Virus record (IMG/VR): IMGVR_UViG_3300050119_000364
Coordinates: 1 to 51,560 of that record
Length of the DNA stretch: 51,560 nt
Direction: 5' to 3' (one strand)
Source: a virus
The notes beneath the pieces are model-generated. The model saw nothing but the letters and a program-made list of their open reading frames with translations, had not been told where the DNA came from and did no database searches. The position numbers were made by a program, and so were the translations under genes. Of this stretch, positions 1-7,889 are shown in pieces (position 1 is the stretch's first letter; each line of letters opens with the position of its first letter).

Positions 1-78
1 CGACCCCGGCTCAGCACCGGCGAGTGACACGCCGGTGACCATCGTCAGGACGATCGCCGCTCGAGCCATCCAGCGCAT
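1..78 (-). CDS. Host gene, 5' end only: secreted protein of unknown function
   Basis: An ATG at 78 opens a frame that runs off the window edge after 26 codons. The visible peptide starts MRWMARAAIVLTMVTGVSLA, a positively charged N-terminus and a hydrophobic core followed by AGA, which fits a Sec signal peptide. It lies outside attL, so it belongs to the host chromosome and originally sat directly downstream of the tRNA-Met gene on the same strand. Its function cannot be told from 26 residues. Confidence 0.6.
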   Translation of the reverse strand, partial: MRWMARAAIVLTMVTGVSLAGAEPGS

Positions 79-105
79 GCGTTCCACTGTAATCTGAATG
101 TTGGA

Positions 106-131
106 TTGGTGGCGGCGGGTAGGATCGGACT
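106..131. repeat. attL: copy of the tRNA-Met 3' end
   Basis: Positions 106-127 are identical to 51353-51374. After one mismatch (G128 versus A51375) a further ACTA matches. The repeat corresponds to the encoded CCA, the acceptor 3' strand and part of the T-arm of tRNA-Met. This is the usual signature of integration by a tyrosine recombinase into a tRNA 3' end, where the intact gene is kept at one junction and a fragment is left at the other. Confidence 0.93.
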
Positions 132-211
132 ATGCCATCGCTTTGAAAACAAATAACTTATTGAGTTTTATGGGAGCAGAATTATGACAAAAACGCCCGA
201 AAAGCGCCACT

Positions 212-229
212 CAAGTACGCTCCAAGTAC
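212..229. promoter_or_regulatory. Two CAAGTAC direct repeats, 11 bp apart
   Basis: CAAGTAC occurs at 212-218 and 223-229, in phase with one helical turn, between attL and the excisionase gene. Spacing of this kind is typical of tandem excisionase or integrase arm-type binding sites. The assignment is inferred from position and spacing. Confidence 0.4.
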
Positions 230-269
230 ACAAAAAAGGCGGGGTATCTCTACCCCACCTCCCTTGGAT

Positions 270-500
270 TCAGGACGTCATCCATTGGCGGATGAACCTT
301 TGCCGTTCGCTCTCGCTGATGCGATAGGAGACGTATTTCCGCACCCGACGAGATGAGCTCGCCGGGAACCGGAACGCCCGAAGGACCCCTTTTTGAATCC
401 AGCGGGCTACCGTGTCTCTGCTCACCGAAAACAACGCGGCAAATTCCTTCACCGAGTACCACTTCTCATCCCCTTGCGGAGACATGCTCACCGCACTCAT
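270..500 (-). CDS. xis: Excisionase-like HTH protein (AlpA/MerR-type winged helix)
   Basis: A 76-residue protein with the core KWYSVKEFAALFSVSRDTVA, then RWIQKGVLRAFRF, the standard small winged-HTH found in phage excisionases and AlpA regulators. The basic SSSRRVRKYV segment fits a DNA-binding wing. It is expected to bind near attL/attR and direct the integrase towards excision, and may also act as a regulator. It sits about 140 bp inside attL and reads towards it. In the excised circle it would lie directly upstream of attP and the integrase in the same orientation. A second start at 485 would remove five residues. The family call is firm; the excision role is inferred from size and position. 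Confidence 0.7.
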   Translation of the reverse strand: MSAVSMSPQGDEKWYSVKEFAALFSVSRDTVARWIQKGVLRAFRFPASSSRRVRKYVSYRISESERQRFIRQWMTS

Positions 501-769
501 TGGCTTTCACCTTTGAAATGCCTCTCCCTTTCGGGAGAACTGTGAGCTGATCGAACCTCGTCCCATCTCGGAGAGCCGGCCGATGTCCGACCCACCCTCA
601 ACCCAAACGGGCTGAGGGCTTATGGCAAACACCGTATCTCGACCCTCATAACTTTCGCAAGACAAAAATAGCAGCGTCTGCTATCATTCCACCCAACTTC
701 CCCCGGTGGAACTACCCAGAATCGCCGCGAGTTCTCCGATATGCCTTTAAACACTTGTGTTTACTGGAA
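501..769. other. Non-coding stretch with small inverted repeats
   Basis: No convincing reading frame is seen here. It contains TAGCAG-CGT-CTGCTA (669-683) and AAACAC-TT-GTGTTT (749-762), both perfect 6-bp inverted repeats, and leads into the larger nested repeat at 770-915. The whole 501-919 interval is probably a cis-acting region (promoters of xis and of the 920-6398 operon, or an origin). Confidence 0.5.
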
Positions 770-915
770 GCCGCCCATTCCCTCGTCTATCGACGGGCAT
801 CTTCTGCTCTCGTTCGTCTCTTCCGTTCCTCTCTCGACCTACCGGCTAGCGGCAGAAGATGCCCGTCGCTCGCGCTCGCCTTATCAGGTACGCCTCGCGG
901 CTAGGAATGGGCGGC
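770..915. repeat. Nested inverted repeat, candidate replication or transfer origin
   Basis: The outer arms GCCGCCCATTCC (770-781) and GGAATGGGCGGC (904-915) are perfect 12-bp complements. The inner arms CGACGGGCATCTTCTGC (791-807) and GCAGAAGATGCCCGTCG (852-868) are perfect 17-bp complements with a 44-nt loop. The structure ends 4 bp before the first gene of the VirD4/replication-relaxation operon. Large hairpins of this kind are typical of single-strand or double-strand origins and oriT regions. A short palindromic insertion is an alternative. The repeat is certain; its role is inferred. Confidence 0.75.
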
Positions 916-919
916 ACTG

Positions 920-1522
920 ATGCGGGGGAGATGGTTTGTTATCACGCTCATAGGCTTTAGCACTATTTTCTTTTCTTTCCTTTCTGGGATGATTATCCGA
1001 GCTCTCTACGATAATCCTAATCACTTACCAATGTGGCTGCGCTGGACTTGCGGGGCAGTGTTACCGCTTATAGCCATCTTCGCTATTTTTGTATTTAATT
1101 CTCACCGTATCTTTAAGGTTCCCCAATGGCGAGATCCCGCCACCATCTCCAATGAAGAATGGCGGAACTTTTTTCGAACACAAAAGCAAATCAGGGAACA
1201 TACACGGCGATTTGAAAACTGGCAATGGCTTAAAGAACTCAAAAACTGGTTTTACGAATCTAACGTCACTGTCGACGCTTCGCTCAAACATTCCGTAAGC
1301 CAGATGAACACGTTCTGGAATTACCACGAAAAACAGTTCATTGAAGGGGAACTTGATCACGACCAGTTCCGGCTTGCCCTCCAGCATTTCCTATTCCCCG
1401 AATCAAAGCCACAACCTCCGCATCCACCATCGGAACCACCGAAAGCCGACCCTCCTCCTAAGGATGAACGCCCGTGGTGGTCGCCGCGCAAGAATACGCA
1501 GAGAGACCGCATTGACGTATGA
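920..1522 (+). CDS. Two-TM membrane protein with Pro-rich cytoplasmic tail, partner of the VirD4-like ATPase
   Basis: A 200-residue protein with hydrophobic helices at about residues 6-27 and 40-60, then a long charged Trp-rich soluble region, and a C-terminal tail (about 158-185) dense in Pro, Lys and Glu. Its stop overlaps the next start (ATGA at 1519-1522), so the two are translationally coupled. VirD4/TraG coupling proteins normally carry their own N-terminal membrane anchor. Here the following ATPase lacks one, so this protein may supply the anchor in trans. That role is inferred from gene order; the sequence itself matches no family I recognise. Confidence 0.75.
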   Translation: MRGRWFVITLIGFSTIFFSFLSGMIIRALYDNPNHLPMWLRWTCGAVLPLIAIFAIFVFNSHRIFKVPQWRDPATISNEEWRNFFRTQKQIREHTRRFENWQWLKELKNWFYESNVTVDASLKHSVSQMNTFWNYHEKQFIEGELDHDQFRLALQHFLFPESKPQPPHPPSEPPKADPPPKDERPWWSPRKNTQRDRIDV

Positions 1523-3060
1523 GCGATTACTCTGACGAGCCCGAGACGCGGCTCCACTATTTATCGAGAAAATGGCGCTACATTGACGACGATGATCCTG
1601 CTGTCGTGCGCCAAACGCTCAACCTGTTTCTTGGCGAGTGGCGGGACACGGAAAAGATAAAGGCCGAGCGGAGGAAGAAGGCGGAGCGTGAAGAACGCGA
1701 TGCCCAGCGGAAAGCGGAGTACGAGGCAGAGCATCCGACACCCAATTTCCTCCCTTCGGATGTAAGCCTTCCGATCCCCGACAGTATCAGGGATCAGCAC
1801 ATTTACGTCCCCGGTGGTACGCGAAGGGGCAAATCGAGCCTCTTTCTCCACATGATCAATAACGACATCGAGCGCGGGGAGGGTGTGGCCGTCCTCGACC
1901 CGAAGGGCACGCTCATACGGGACATCTGCTACCACCTTCCGCGTGAGCGCGTCGTCGATGGTGAACGAAGAAACATCTTGGACGATGTCATCTATCTCGA
2001 CATCGACACCCCTGTATCCATCGATTTCATGGAGTGGACGAACCAGTCTGAATTCAAAAGCACCATCAACGACCTCGTGTTTCTCGTCACAAAAGGCGTT
2101 GACAACCTTCCGCGTGCCGAGCCGATTCTTAAGCGGGCCTTACGAAGCATCATGTCGATTCCCTATACGTCGTTTCTCGACGTCTATAGATTCTTCAGGT
2201 TTGAAGGAAGACGCAATGAAATTCAGAGCGCCCTCAAATCGGTAAACCCCGAGCTCTATGCGTCGTGGATACCCTTCCCGACCCCTGAAAAGTACGAGCC
2301 AATCCTTACGCGCATGGAAGCGTTCTATTGGGACCCCGTTTTCAAGGCAATCTTCGGGACGTCGCGCCCGAAATTGTCCATCTCCCGAGTGATGAACGAA
2401 AAGAAAATCCTCCTTGCAAACCTCGCTCCCCCCGGAGCCGACGACTCAAAGTTTTACGGAGGACTGTTGTTATCCCGCTTCCAGCAGGCTGCCATGCGGA
2501 GAGCGAACCTCCCGAAGAGCAAATGCAAGCCTTTTTACTTCTATGTCGATGAGTTCGAGTGCTTCCAAACCGGATCATTCGCCGACATTTTCTCGGTCGC
2601 CGGAGGGTATGGGCTCCGCATGACTATCGGAAACCAGTATCTCGGTCAAATCATTTCCTCCAATCTCGACGCGATTCTTGGGAACACGGGGACGTACATC
2701 ATCTTTCAAATCGGCTCAAACGACAGCCACCGGTTTGCGAACAAGGTCAAACCCTACGACGCATCGCATCTCGAGAATCTGCAACCGCGCCAAGCGATGT
2801 TCAAGATCGGGAACGAGCCTCCTGTTTTTAAATGGACGAAGCCCGTGGAATTTCCAGACGAGGAAGGGGAAGAATACGCGGGAAAGGTCATGGAGAAGCT
2901 GAGGAAGATCACCATCGACCGTTACGGCCCCGATACAGACGACGCAGAAATCAGCACAATACTCAATTCACAGCATCCCCCTTTACATTCCACGGGAATT
3001 CCACAAGATAAAGGGGATGACATCTGGGAGCCGGAATCTAAAGATCACGGGGACGCGTGA
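1519..3060 (+). CDS. VirD4/TraG-like DNA-translocating ATPase
   Basis: A 513-residue P-loop ATPase. The Walker A is GGTRRGKSS (about residues 99-107), followed by a strand ending VAVLDPKG, a hallmark of the VirD4/TraD/HerA group. The Walker B is FYFYVDEFE (about 339-347), with a glutamine-containing GNQYLGQI motif after it that fits the sensor region. The N-terminus is a charged helix with no membrane segment. Family members pump DNA through a membrane channel or along DNA as hexamers. It follows a small membrane protein (4-nt overlap) and overlaps the replication-relaxation gene by 44 nt. A conjugation-type coupling ATPase inside a phage genome is unusual; the substrate is unknown. Confidence 0.85.
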   Translation: MSDYSDEPETRLHYLSRKWRYIDDDDPAVVRQTLNLFLGEWRDTEKIKAERRKKAEREERDAQRKAEYEAEHPTPNFLPSDVSLPIPDSIRDQHIYVPGGTRRGKSSLFLHMINNDIERGEGVAVLDPKGTLIRDICYHLPRERVVDGERRNILDDVIYLDIDTPVSIDFMEWTNQSEFKSTINDLVFLVTKGVDNLPRAEPILKRALRSIMSIPYTSFLDVYRFFRFEGRRNEIQSALKSVNPELYASWIPFPTPEKYEPILTRMEAFYWDPVFKAIFGTSRPKLSISRVMNEKKILLANLAPPGADDSKFYGGLLLSRFQQAAMRRANLPKSKCKPFYFYVDEFECFQTGSFADIFSVAGGYGLRMTIGNQYLGQIISSNLDAILGNTGTYIIFQIGSNDSHRFANKVKPYDASHLENLQPRQAMFKIGNEPPVFKWTKPVEFPDEEGEEYAGKVMEKLRKITIDRYGPDTDDAEISTILNSQHPPLHSTGIPQDKGDDIWEPESKDHGDA

Positions 3061-3817
3061 GAAAGTCCTCCCGCTTTTTGCCGATTACTTCTGTCTACGT
3101 ATCAAGGACGCGGCAATCCTCTTAGGCCTTGACCCCGAAAACCGCGCCGATTGCCGGAACCTCCAAGACATCTTCAAACGGTTGATGGCGCGAGGCATCC
3201 TTACGCGTCTCCCGAAAGACCTCAAATACTATCGCTGGTCAGCGCCGGCATACGTCTACGGCTTCACCGACAAGGGCGCACGCGAGTTCGGCGGCAAGAC
3301 CTTCGACGAGCACTCCGAACGTACCCTCGACCACGAGCTCAAGATCACCGAGTTCCATATTGCGCTCATGCAGGCATTTCAAGAGCCGCGCTTCCGGATC
3401 AAATGGCATCAGGCGAACATCAAGCACGGCGTTTCACCGGACGCCCACTTCTCGATCACGGACACTTCCCTGCCGTCCGAAAAGAACACAGCAAACTATT
3501 TCCTTGAGATCGAACGTGCAAAGTACGGCAACATCAAGAACGGCGAGCCGAGCATCGTGCGCAAATTGGCCGCCTATTACGAGTACTACGACTCGAACGA
3601 ATGTGCGAAGCAATGGGGTTTCAGGAAATTCCGCGTCATCACCGTAGTCCGCACCGCCGACAAGCAGTACAACCTGTGCGAGCGGCTTGCGGAGAAGCTC
3701 GCACACCGGATGTTCTGGATCACGACCGAGCCGCACGTGAAGGAAGGCGTCGGAAGGGAGATCTTCAGGACGCCAAAGGATTTTCAAAACACTGCATACT
3801 CATTCCTTTCGCCGTAA
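3017..3817 (+). CDS. Replication-relaxation family protein
   Basis: A 266-residue protein of the replication-relaxation type known from plasmids and integrative elements. It opens with a winged-helix segment (about residues 10-65, with a DAAILLGLDPENRADCRNLQ stretch) and a GFTDKGAREFGG element. A compact alpha/beta domain follows, with conserved ELKITEFHIAL (about 108-118), FLEIERAKYG and KFRVITVVRT. The family is linked to plasmid replication initiation or DNA relaxation, but the chemistry is not well established and I see no classic HUH or relaxase tyrosine signature. It overlaps the VirD4-like gene and is followed by TAATG overlap with the HNH gene, so all three are one operon. Confidence 0.7.
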   Translation: MTSGSRNLKITGTREKVLPLFADYFCLRIKDAAILLGLDPENRADCRNLQDIFKRLMARGILTRLPKDLKYYRWSAPAYVYGFTDKGAREFGGKTFDEHSERTLDHELKITEFHIALMQAFQEPRFRIKWHQANIKHGVSPDAHFSITDTSLPSEKNTANYFLEIERAKYGNIKNGEPSIVRKLAAYYEYYDSNECAKQWGFRKFRVITVVRTADKQYNLCERLAEKLAHRMFWITTEPHVKEGVGREIFRTPKDFQNTAYSFLSP

Positions 3818-4347
3818 TGCCTAGCTTCGTAATGAAATTCAATAAGCATCGGCTCCGGAAGAACAACGGCATTGTCGGAGTGATGTATGAGCTCTACCTC
3901 GACGGGCGATCGCTCGCCGAGATCGCGAAGATTTATGGGAAGACGCGGCAGGCGGTCTATGACGTTTTCCGCAGCCGCGGCTACAAGCTCCGTTCGAAGC
4001 CGCTCAGGGGCCTCACGATCATCGACGGCTATCGCTTCACCGAAATGAAGGGCGGCTATCTCCGCGGCACCGTAGGAAATCGTCGAATCCTCGCGCATCA
4101 GTATGTTTGGGAGAAGACGAACGGGCCTTTGCCGGAGGACACGGTGTTGCATTTCAAAGACGGCGATCCGCAACACGTCGCGATTGACAACCTTGAGGTC
4201 GTTCCGAAGCCGCAGATGGCCGCGAAGTTCAATCCGGAGAGGAAGGGATGCTGGGGCCGCGACGACGCGCCGAAGCGGTTGAGCCTCCGCGAGAAGGTGC
4301 GTCGCAAGCGCGAGGAACGGTGGAAGCGGGCCATGGCAATCGGTTAG
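3817..4347 (+). CDS. HNH endonuclease (HNH_3-like, homing type)
   Basis: A 176-residue protein. The N-terminal part (about 20-55) holds a resolvase-like HTH, SLAEIAKIYGKTRQAVYDVF. The HNH core has HQYVWEKTNGPLP (about 93-105), LHFKDGDP and AIDNLEVV (about 127-134), with the first His and the following Asn expected to bind the metal. The C-terminus is strongly basic. The start is the ATG overlapping the upstream stop (TAATG, 3815-3819); a second ATG at 3832 is also possible. Proteins like this are freestanding homing nucleases or packaging-associated nucleases. Sitting last in the VirD4 operon it could be a nicking partner or simply a selfish insertion. Confidence 0.75.
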   Translation: MPSFVMKFNKHRLRKNNGIVGVMYELYLDGRSLAEIAKIYGKTRQAVYDVFRSRGYKLRSKPLRGLTIIDGYRFTEMKGGYLRGTVGNRRILAHQYVWEKTNGPLPEDTVLHFKDGDPQHVAIDNLEVVPKPQMAAKFNPERKGCWGRDDAPKRLSLREKVRRKREERWKRAMAIG

Positions 4348-4413
4348 CCTCGCCGCTCGACTTCCCGCGCCAATCACCCATAATTAAAACCAATCGCGAC
4401 CCAAAACCGCGGG

Positions 4414-4428
4414 GCCGGAACTTCCGGC
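4414..4428. repeat. 15-bp palindrome GCCGGAA-C-TTCCGGC
   Basis: A perfect 7-bp inverted repeat around a single central base, between the convergent genes ending at 4347 and 4564. The spacer is too short for an RNA hairpin terminator, so a protein-binding site is more likely. The rest of 4348-4563 shows no gene with a usable start. Confidence 0.4.
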
Positions 4429-4563
4429 ACTATCCGTCCCTCGCCGTCGTCTCGGGCTGTGATCCAGTCTTTGATGGCGGCGGCGACGGCGGCATAGGTT
4501 TGTCTGCTCCCCGGGGTAACGACGCGAATCGTGAAGAATTGCCCGGGAATGCCGGGGGGGAGA

Positions 4564-5142
4564 CTATCTCTCTATTGAGAGTTCGATCGTGTAACGCTTC
4601 TCAAAAAGGTCTTCGACTTCGACTTTTACGGAATGCAGATGAAGTAGAGACGTGAACGCTTCAATCTCCACTTCTGCTCCCGAGTTAGGCTGAATTGGGA
4701 ACGGAGTGTGATTGAACACCCTTGGCTTGTCTTTCTCATTAAACTTGACCTCATAGCGTTCACTGTCCATCGATGCCCAGTTGCCATTTTCGTCTTTCGT
4801 CCAGAACCGATAATCACGTATCGCATTCGCCCGGGTGCTAACGTTGTAGACCTCGATAATCGCCGCGAACCCTATTTCATTTCGATTTGTCGTCCTATTG
4901 ACCGCTCCCCATTGTCCCTTCCGCGCTTTCAAGACCAGCTTGGGCCGTCTATCTTTCAGCGAAACCCACAGAGCGACGAGAGACAGAATCGTCGGAATTA
5001 GGAACTTCTCGGCTTCCCATCGCGGAGCACTCTTCCACCACGTTTGCAACCATTGCCAGAGCATAGTCAGTGATTCTACAGTGCAGAACTCATCCTCACC
5101 TTTTACAGATTTATTAAACACCGCATAATGACGACTCTCCAT
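4564..5142 (-). CDS. Single-TM protein of unknown function (moron)
   Basis: A 192-residue protein. A hydrophobic segment around residues 48-60 (FLIPTILSLVALWVSL) is followed by a beta-rich soluble domain rich in Arg, Lys and Asp (KLVLKARKGQ, IGFAAIIEVYNVSTRA). I do not recognise the family. The start at 5142 has GAGGA 7 nt upstream; an internal ATG at 5064 would give a shorter protein with the TM close to the N-terminus. It reads against the surrounding genes and is divergent from the ATPase at 5160 with only 17 bp between starts. This fits a lysogen-expressed cargo gene, for example a superinfection-exclusion factor; that is inference. Confidence 0.65.
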   Translation of the reverse strand: MESRHYAVFNKSVKGEDEFCTVESLTMLWQWLQTWWKSAPRWEAEKFLIPTILSLVALWVSLKDRRPKLVLKARKGQWGAVNRTTNRNEIGFAAIIEVYNVSTRANAIRDYRFWTKDENGNWASMDSERYEVKFNEKDKPRVFNHTPFPIQPNSGAEVEIEAFTSLLHLHSVKVEVEDLFEKRYTIELSIER

Positions 5143-5159
5143 ATTATTGTCCTCAGAGC

Positions 5160-6398
5160 ATGAACACCCCCCTCGGCATCGACTACATCAGCCAGCAAGA
5201 TTTTTCGCTCGACACGTCCCGACATTGCAATATCGTCGGCATGTCGGGGATGGGCAAATCCACGCTGCTCCTCAATCTCTTCATCGACCACATCCGCCAA
5301 GGGAACGGCGGCATTTTCATTGATCCGCATGGCGACACGGCCGATGCTATCGCGCGCCTCATTCCCAAGAGCCGAATGCGCGATTTCATCTGGATCGACC
5401 CGGACGCTTCGCTTGTGCCCCCTTTCAATCCCCTCCATTTCGGTAGCCCCGAGGAACTCGAACTCGGGAAGGAATCCCTCTTCACCCTTTTCAAATCGCT
5501 CGCCGGCAGCGCGTGGGGCGACGAATCGGCGCGCGTCATTATCAATGCGATCGACGCCGTCTGCGAATACTTCGACCATCCGACGCCGGTCCACATCTTC
5601 CGCTTCATTGCGGACGACACGTTCCGCGAGAAGGTCCTCGCGGCGACCGCAAATCCCCTGCTGCGGATGTTCAAGGAACAATACGACGAGAAGCTCCGCG
5701 ACTCCGAGCAGATGAGCAAATTCTCGCCGCCGATCAACAAGGTGAGCAAGCTCCTCCGCCCGTCGATCCTTCCCATCATCGCGCAGACGCGGTCGCTCGA
5801 CTTTCTTCAGATCATGAACACAAGGAAGATCGTTGTGTGCCGTTTCTCAAAAGGCCGGCTCGGCGAGGAGATTGCCCAGATCCTCGGGTCGCTCGTCGTC
5901 TCCATGATCTCGATCGCGGCTTTGAAGCGCGAGAAGCAGAAGAAGCGTCCCCCTTTCATGCTCGTCGCGGATGAGGTCCACAATTTCACGCACGGCGGCC
6001 GGTTCGGGACGCTCCTTGCCGAATCCCGCAAATACGGCATCACCCTCGTCCTCGCCTCGCAGGGAATGTACCAGCTCCCCTTCGCCGCAGACATCTTTGC
6101 GAACTGCCCCACGCAGATCGTTTTCAACGTGTCCGGCGAGGACGCGAAGGCGATCGAGGAGAATTGGAATGAGCAGTACGTCACGTCGTCCGCGATCACG
6201 GGCCTCCACCGCTACACGTTCTTCTGCCGCACCTTCGGCGAGAACGGCCCCACGGCGAAACGGATCATCGGTTATCCCAATATCGACAAGCGCGGCGATG
6301 AGGCCAACGCGACGAAGCTCATAAAGCAAAGTCTGATGCGCTACGGCTCCCGCCGGAAAGAAGTCGAGACAAAGATCATGAAATTCCTCGCCTCATAG
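5160..6398 (+). CDS. HerA/VirD4-type ATPase (second DNA-translocase-like protein)
   Basis: A 412-residue P-loop ATPase starting almost directly with its motor core. The Walker A is GMSGMGKST (about residues 27-35), followed by GGIFIDPHGDTAD (about 50-62), the signature of the DUF87/HerA-VirB4-VirD4 group. The Walker B is MLVADEVHNF (about 266-275), and TLVLASQGMYQL is the expected sensor. The domain corresponds to the type IV secretion DNA-binding ATPases seen in archaea and candidate-phylum bacteria. With the VirD4-like protein at 1519 it makes two different motors in one module, as in conjugation systems that pair VirD4 with VirB4. No pilus or channel gene is visible nearby. Confidence 0.82.
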   Translation: MNTPLGIDYISQQDFSLDTSRHCNIVGMSGMGKSTLLLNLFIDHIRQGNGGIFIDPHGDTADAIARLIPKSRMRDFIWIDPDASLVPPFNPLHFGSPEELELGKESLFTLFKSLAGSAWGDESARVIINAIDAVCEYFDHPTPVHIFRFIADDTFREKVLAATANPLLRMFKEQYDEKLRDSEQMSKFSPPINKVSKLLRPSILPIIAQTRSLDFLQIMNTRKIVVCRFSKGRLGEEIAQILGSLVVSMISIAALKREKQKKRPPFMLVADEVHNFTHGGRFGTLLAESRKYGITLVLASQGMYQLPFAADIFANCPTQIVFNVSGEDAKAIEENWNEQYVTSSAITGLHRYTFFCRTFGENGPTAKRIIGYPNIDKRGDEANATKLIKQSLMRYGSRRKEVETKIMKFLAS

Positions 6399-6631
6399 CG
6401 TGCGGTTTGTGCGGAATGTGCGGCTGTACCTCTGTGCTTAATGCGCGCACAATCGGATTCGTGATGTGGCTCCAGACATTGCAAGACATCCCTTTGGGAA
6501 TCACGGATGCCAACGCTCTTGAGCGATCGGGCAGACGCGAGGCCGCGAGCCAACGCTTGCGCCGTCACGTGATGTCGGTGCGCATTATCGCGAATGGGGC
6601 AGGGAAAAGACAACAAATAATCACCAAATCC

Positions 6632-7072
6632 ATGAATCAAACTTCAAACCTTTCGTTGGCGAATCGGAAACAGCTCACCGATCTTCTTGCAGACAAGTAC
6701 GAGGGCCTTCGTTATAAAGCGAAGCAGCGATACAACCAGCAGGCCGAGATTCTCCGGCGGCAGTTCATCAACGAATATGCCAAGAAGGAAGAAGCCGGTA
6801 CGTTGCTGAAAGACATCACCACGCTCCAAGCGCAACTCGACTCGAAGCAGGCGCTACTTCGAGTCAAGGGCCTTGAAGTGCGTGCAGGTGCCTTCCAGCT
6901 TCATTCCGACGCTCCCGACTCGGTAGACGAATTGCTGGACAAGCAGGTCGAGGAGAAAATCGGCACGCGCGGCGACATCGACACTCGCTTTGACGACGCC
7001 CAAGTCAGGATGATGACGATCGGCACGCTCGAAGAGGCGCGCAAACTGATTGAAACACTGATGAACGTTTAG
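6632..7072 (+). CDS. Coiled-coil protein of unknown function
   Basis: A 146-residue hydrophilic, mainly helical protein with heptad-like stretches at about 12-75 (LADKYEGLRYKAKQRYNQQA). No catalytic motif or membrane segment. The frame is open further upstream but with poor coding character, so the ATG at 6632 was chosen; its leader is CACCAAATCC, the A/C-rich context shared by other phage genes. I do not recognise the family. The 233 nt before it (6399-6631) shows no gene I would support. Confidence 0.6.
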   Translation: MNQTSNLSLANRKQLTDLLADKYEGLRYKAKQRYNQQAEILRRQFINEYAKKEEAGTLLKDITTLQAQLDSKQALLRVKGLEVRAGAFQLHSDAPDSVDELLDKQVEEKIGTRGDIDTRFDDAQVRMMTIGTLEEARKLIETLMNV

Positions 7073-7121
7073 GAAATTAACTAACCCTTTTCCCTGCCCA
7101 CCACGCTTAAAGGAGATTCGA

Positions 7122-7337
7122 ATGAACGCCATTGAGCACGCAGAGAACCTTCGGCAGCAGGCGATCGCGATCCTCGTGAAGGAACGCGACGAGATCGACG
7201 CCCGGCTCGCCCAGCTCGGCCACGGGCAAGAAAAAGCCCCAACCGGCAAGCGGCGGGGCAGAAAACCTAAGATTCAAGAGGCAGGCCAGCAGCTACCCGC
7301 TTCCCATTCCGAAACGAGAGAACAAGCCGCGATTTGA
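7122..7337 (+). CDS. Small AT-hook-like protein
   Basis: A 71-residue protein with a helical N-terminus (MNAIEHAENLRQQAIAILVK) and a central GKRRGRKPK, an AT-hook-like minor-groove binder. A good Shine-Dalgarno (AAAGGAG) lies 6 nt before the ATG. Its last 71 nt overlap the 3' end of the convergent gene at 7267-7860. It is probably a nucleoid or regulatory protein; the role is inferred only from the motif. Confidence 0.6.
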   Translation: MNAIEHAENLRQQAIAILVKERDEIDARLAQLGHGQEKAPTGKRRGRKPKIQEAGQQLPASHSETREQAAI

Positions 7338-7860
7338 CCGCATTGCGGACCCGGTGGAGGTATTGCTCATCGTCCTCCTGATCCCCGCGCGCGATCATTT
7401 CATCGAACCAGCGGTCCACGTCCTGCATGTAGCCCTTTGTGTCCACCTTGACGCTACCGCTCGGACTGGTATGGTCTGAAGAGTTCTTTTGGGATTTCCC
7501 TATGCGGGACTTCTCAGATGCCCGGTGCTCGATATGAGTGCCGGGCTTTTGCGTCTCAGGAACGTGAAACCATTCGGAGAGCCTCTTCGCGGCGTCATGC
7601 TGTGAGCAGTTTTCCATGAGCGCCACAAAATTGATGACATCACCTCCCTTTCCGCCGGCTTTCTCATTGCAGGATCCGGACCAGCACTTCCAGAAGTTGC
7701 CTTCGAGGTTGATGTTGAAATTCTTGTCCCGATCCCCTTGCTTATGGGTCGGGAGCGGGCACTTCGCTTTGGCGTACTTCCCTCCGAACGTGAGCGGCAC
7801 GCCATAGCGCAGGCACACGTCCGTAATCCGAATTTCCTTGATGCGCTGAAAGTCGAGCAT
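7267..7860 (-). CDS. CHC2 zinc-finger protein, primase-like N-domain without catalytic domain
   Basis: A 197-residue protein. Residues about 16-85 match the DnaG-type CHC2 zinc-binding domain: YGVPLTFGGKYAKAKCPLPTH, then KNFNINLEGNFWKCWSG and GGDVINFVALME. The Toprim polymerase domain that would follow in a primase is missing; the C-terminal half is a charged linker and a helical end. It may bind single-stranded DNA or help priming by a host enzyme. GGAGG precedes the ATG. It forms a minus-strand pair with the small gene upstream at 7890-8066, both reading away from the control region at 8067-8390. Confidence 0.7.
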   Translation of the reverse strand: MLDFQRIKEIRITDVCLRYGVPLTFGGKYAKAKCPLPTHKQGDRDKNFNINLEGNFWKCWSGSCNEKAGGKGGDVINFVALMENCSQHDAAKRLSEWFHVPETQKPGTHIEHRASEKSRIGKSQKNSSDHTSPSGSVKVDTKGYMQDVDRWFDEMIARGDQEDDEQYLHRVRNAVKSRLVLSFRNGKRVAAGLPLES

Positions 7861-7889
7861 ATCGCTCCTCCAAAGACCGGACGCGCGGC

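Noticed and set aside
4378-4560. Minus-strand open frame reading PGQFFTIRVVTPGSRQTYAA and onwards to a TGA near 4371
   Set aside because: It looks protein-like but has no ATG, GTG or TTG in a suitable place and begins behind a run of seven C residues; it may be a remnant, and was not called as a gene.
6407-6631. N-terminal extension of the protein at 6632 (MCGMCGCTSVLN...)
   Set aside because: Composition is unlike the rest of the protein and a typical phage leader precedes the ATG at 6632.
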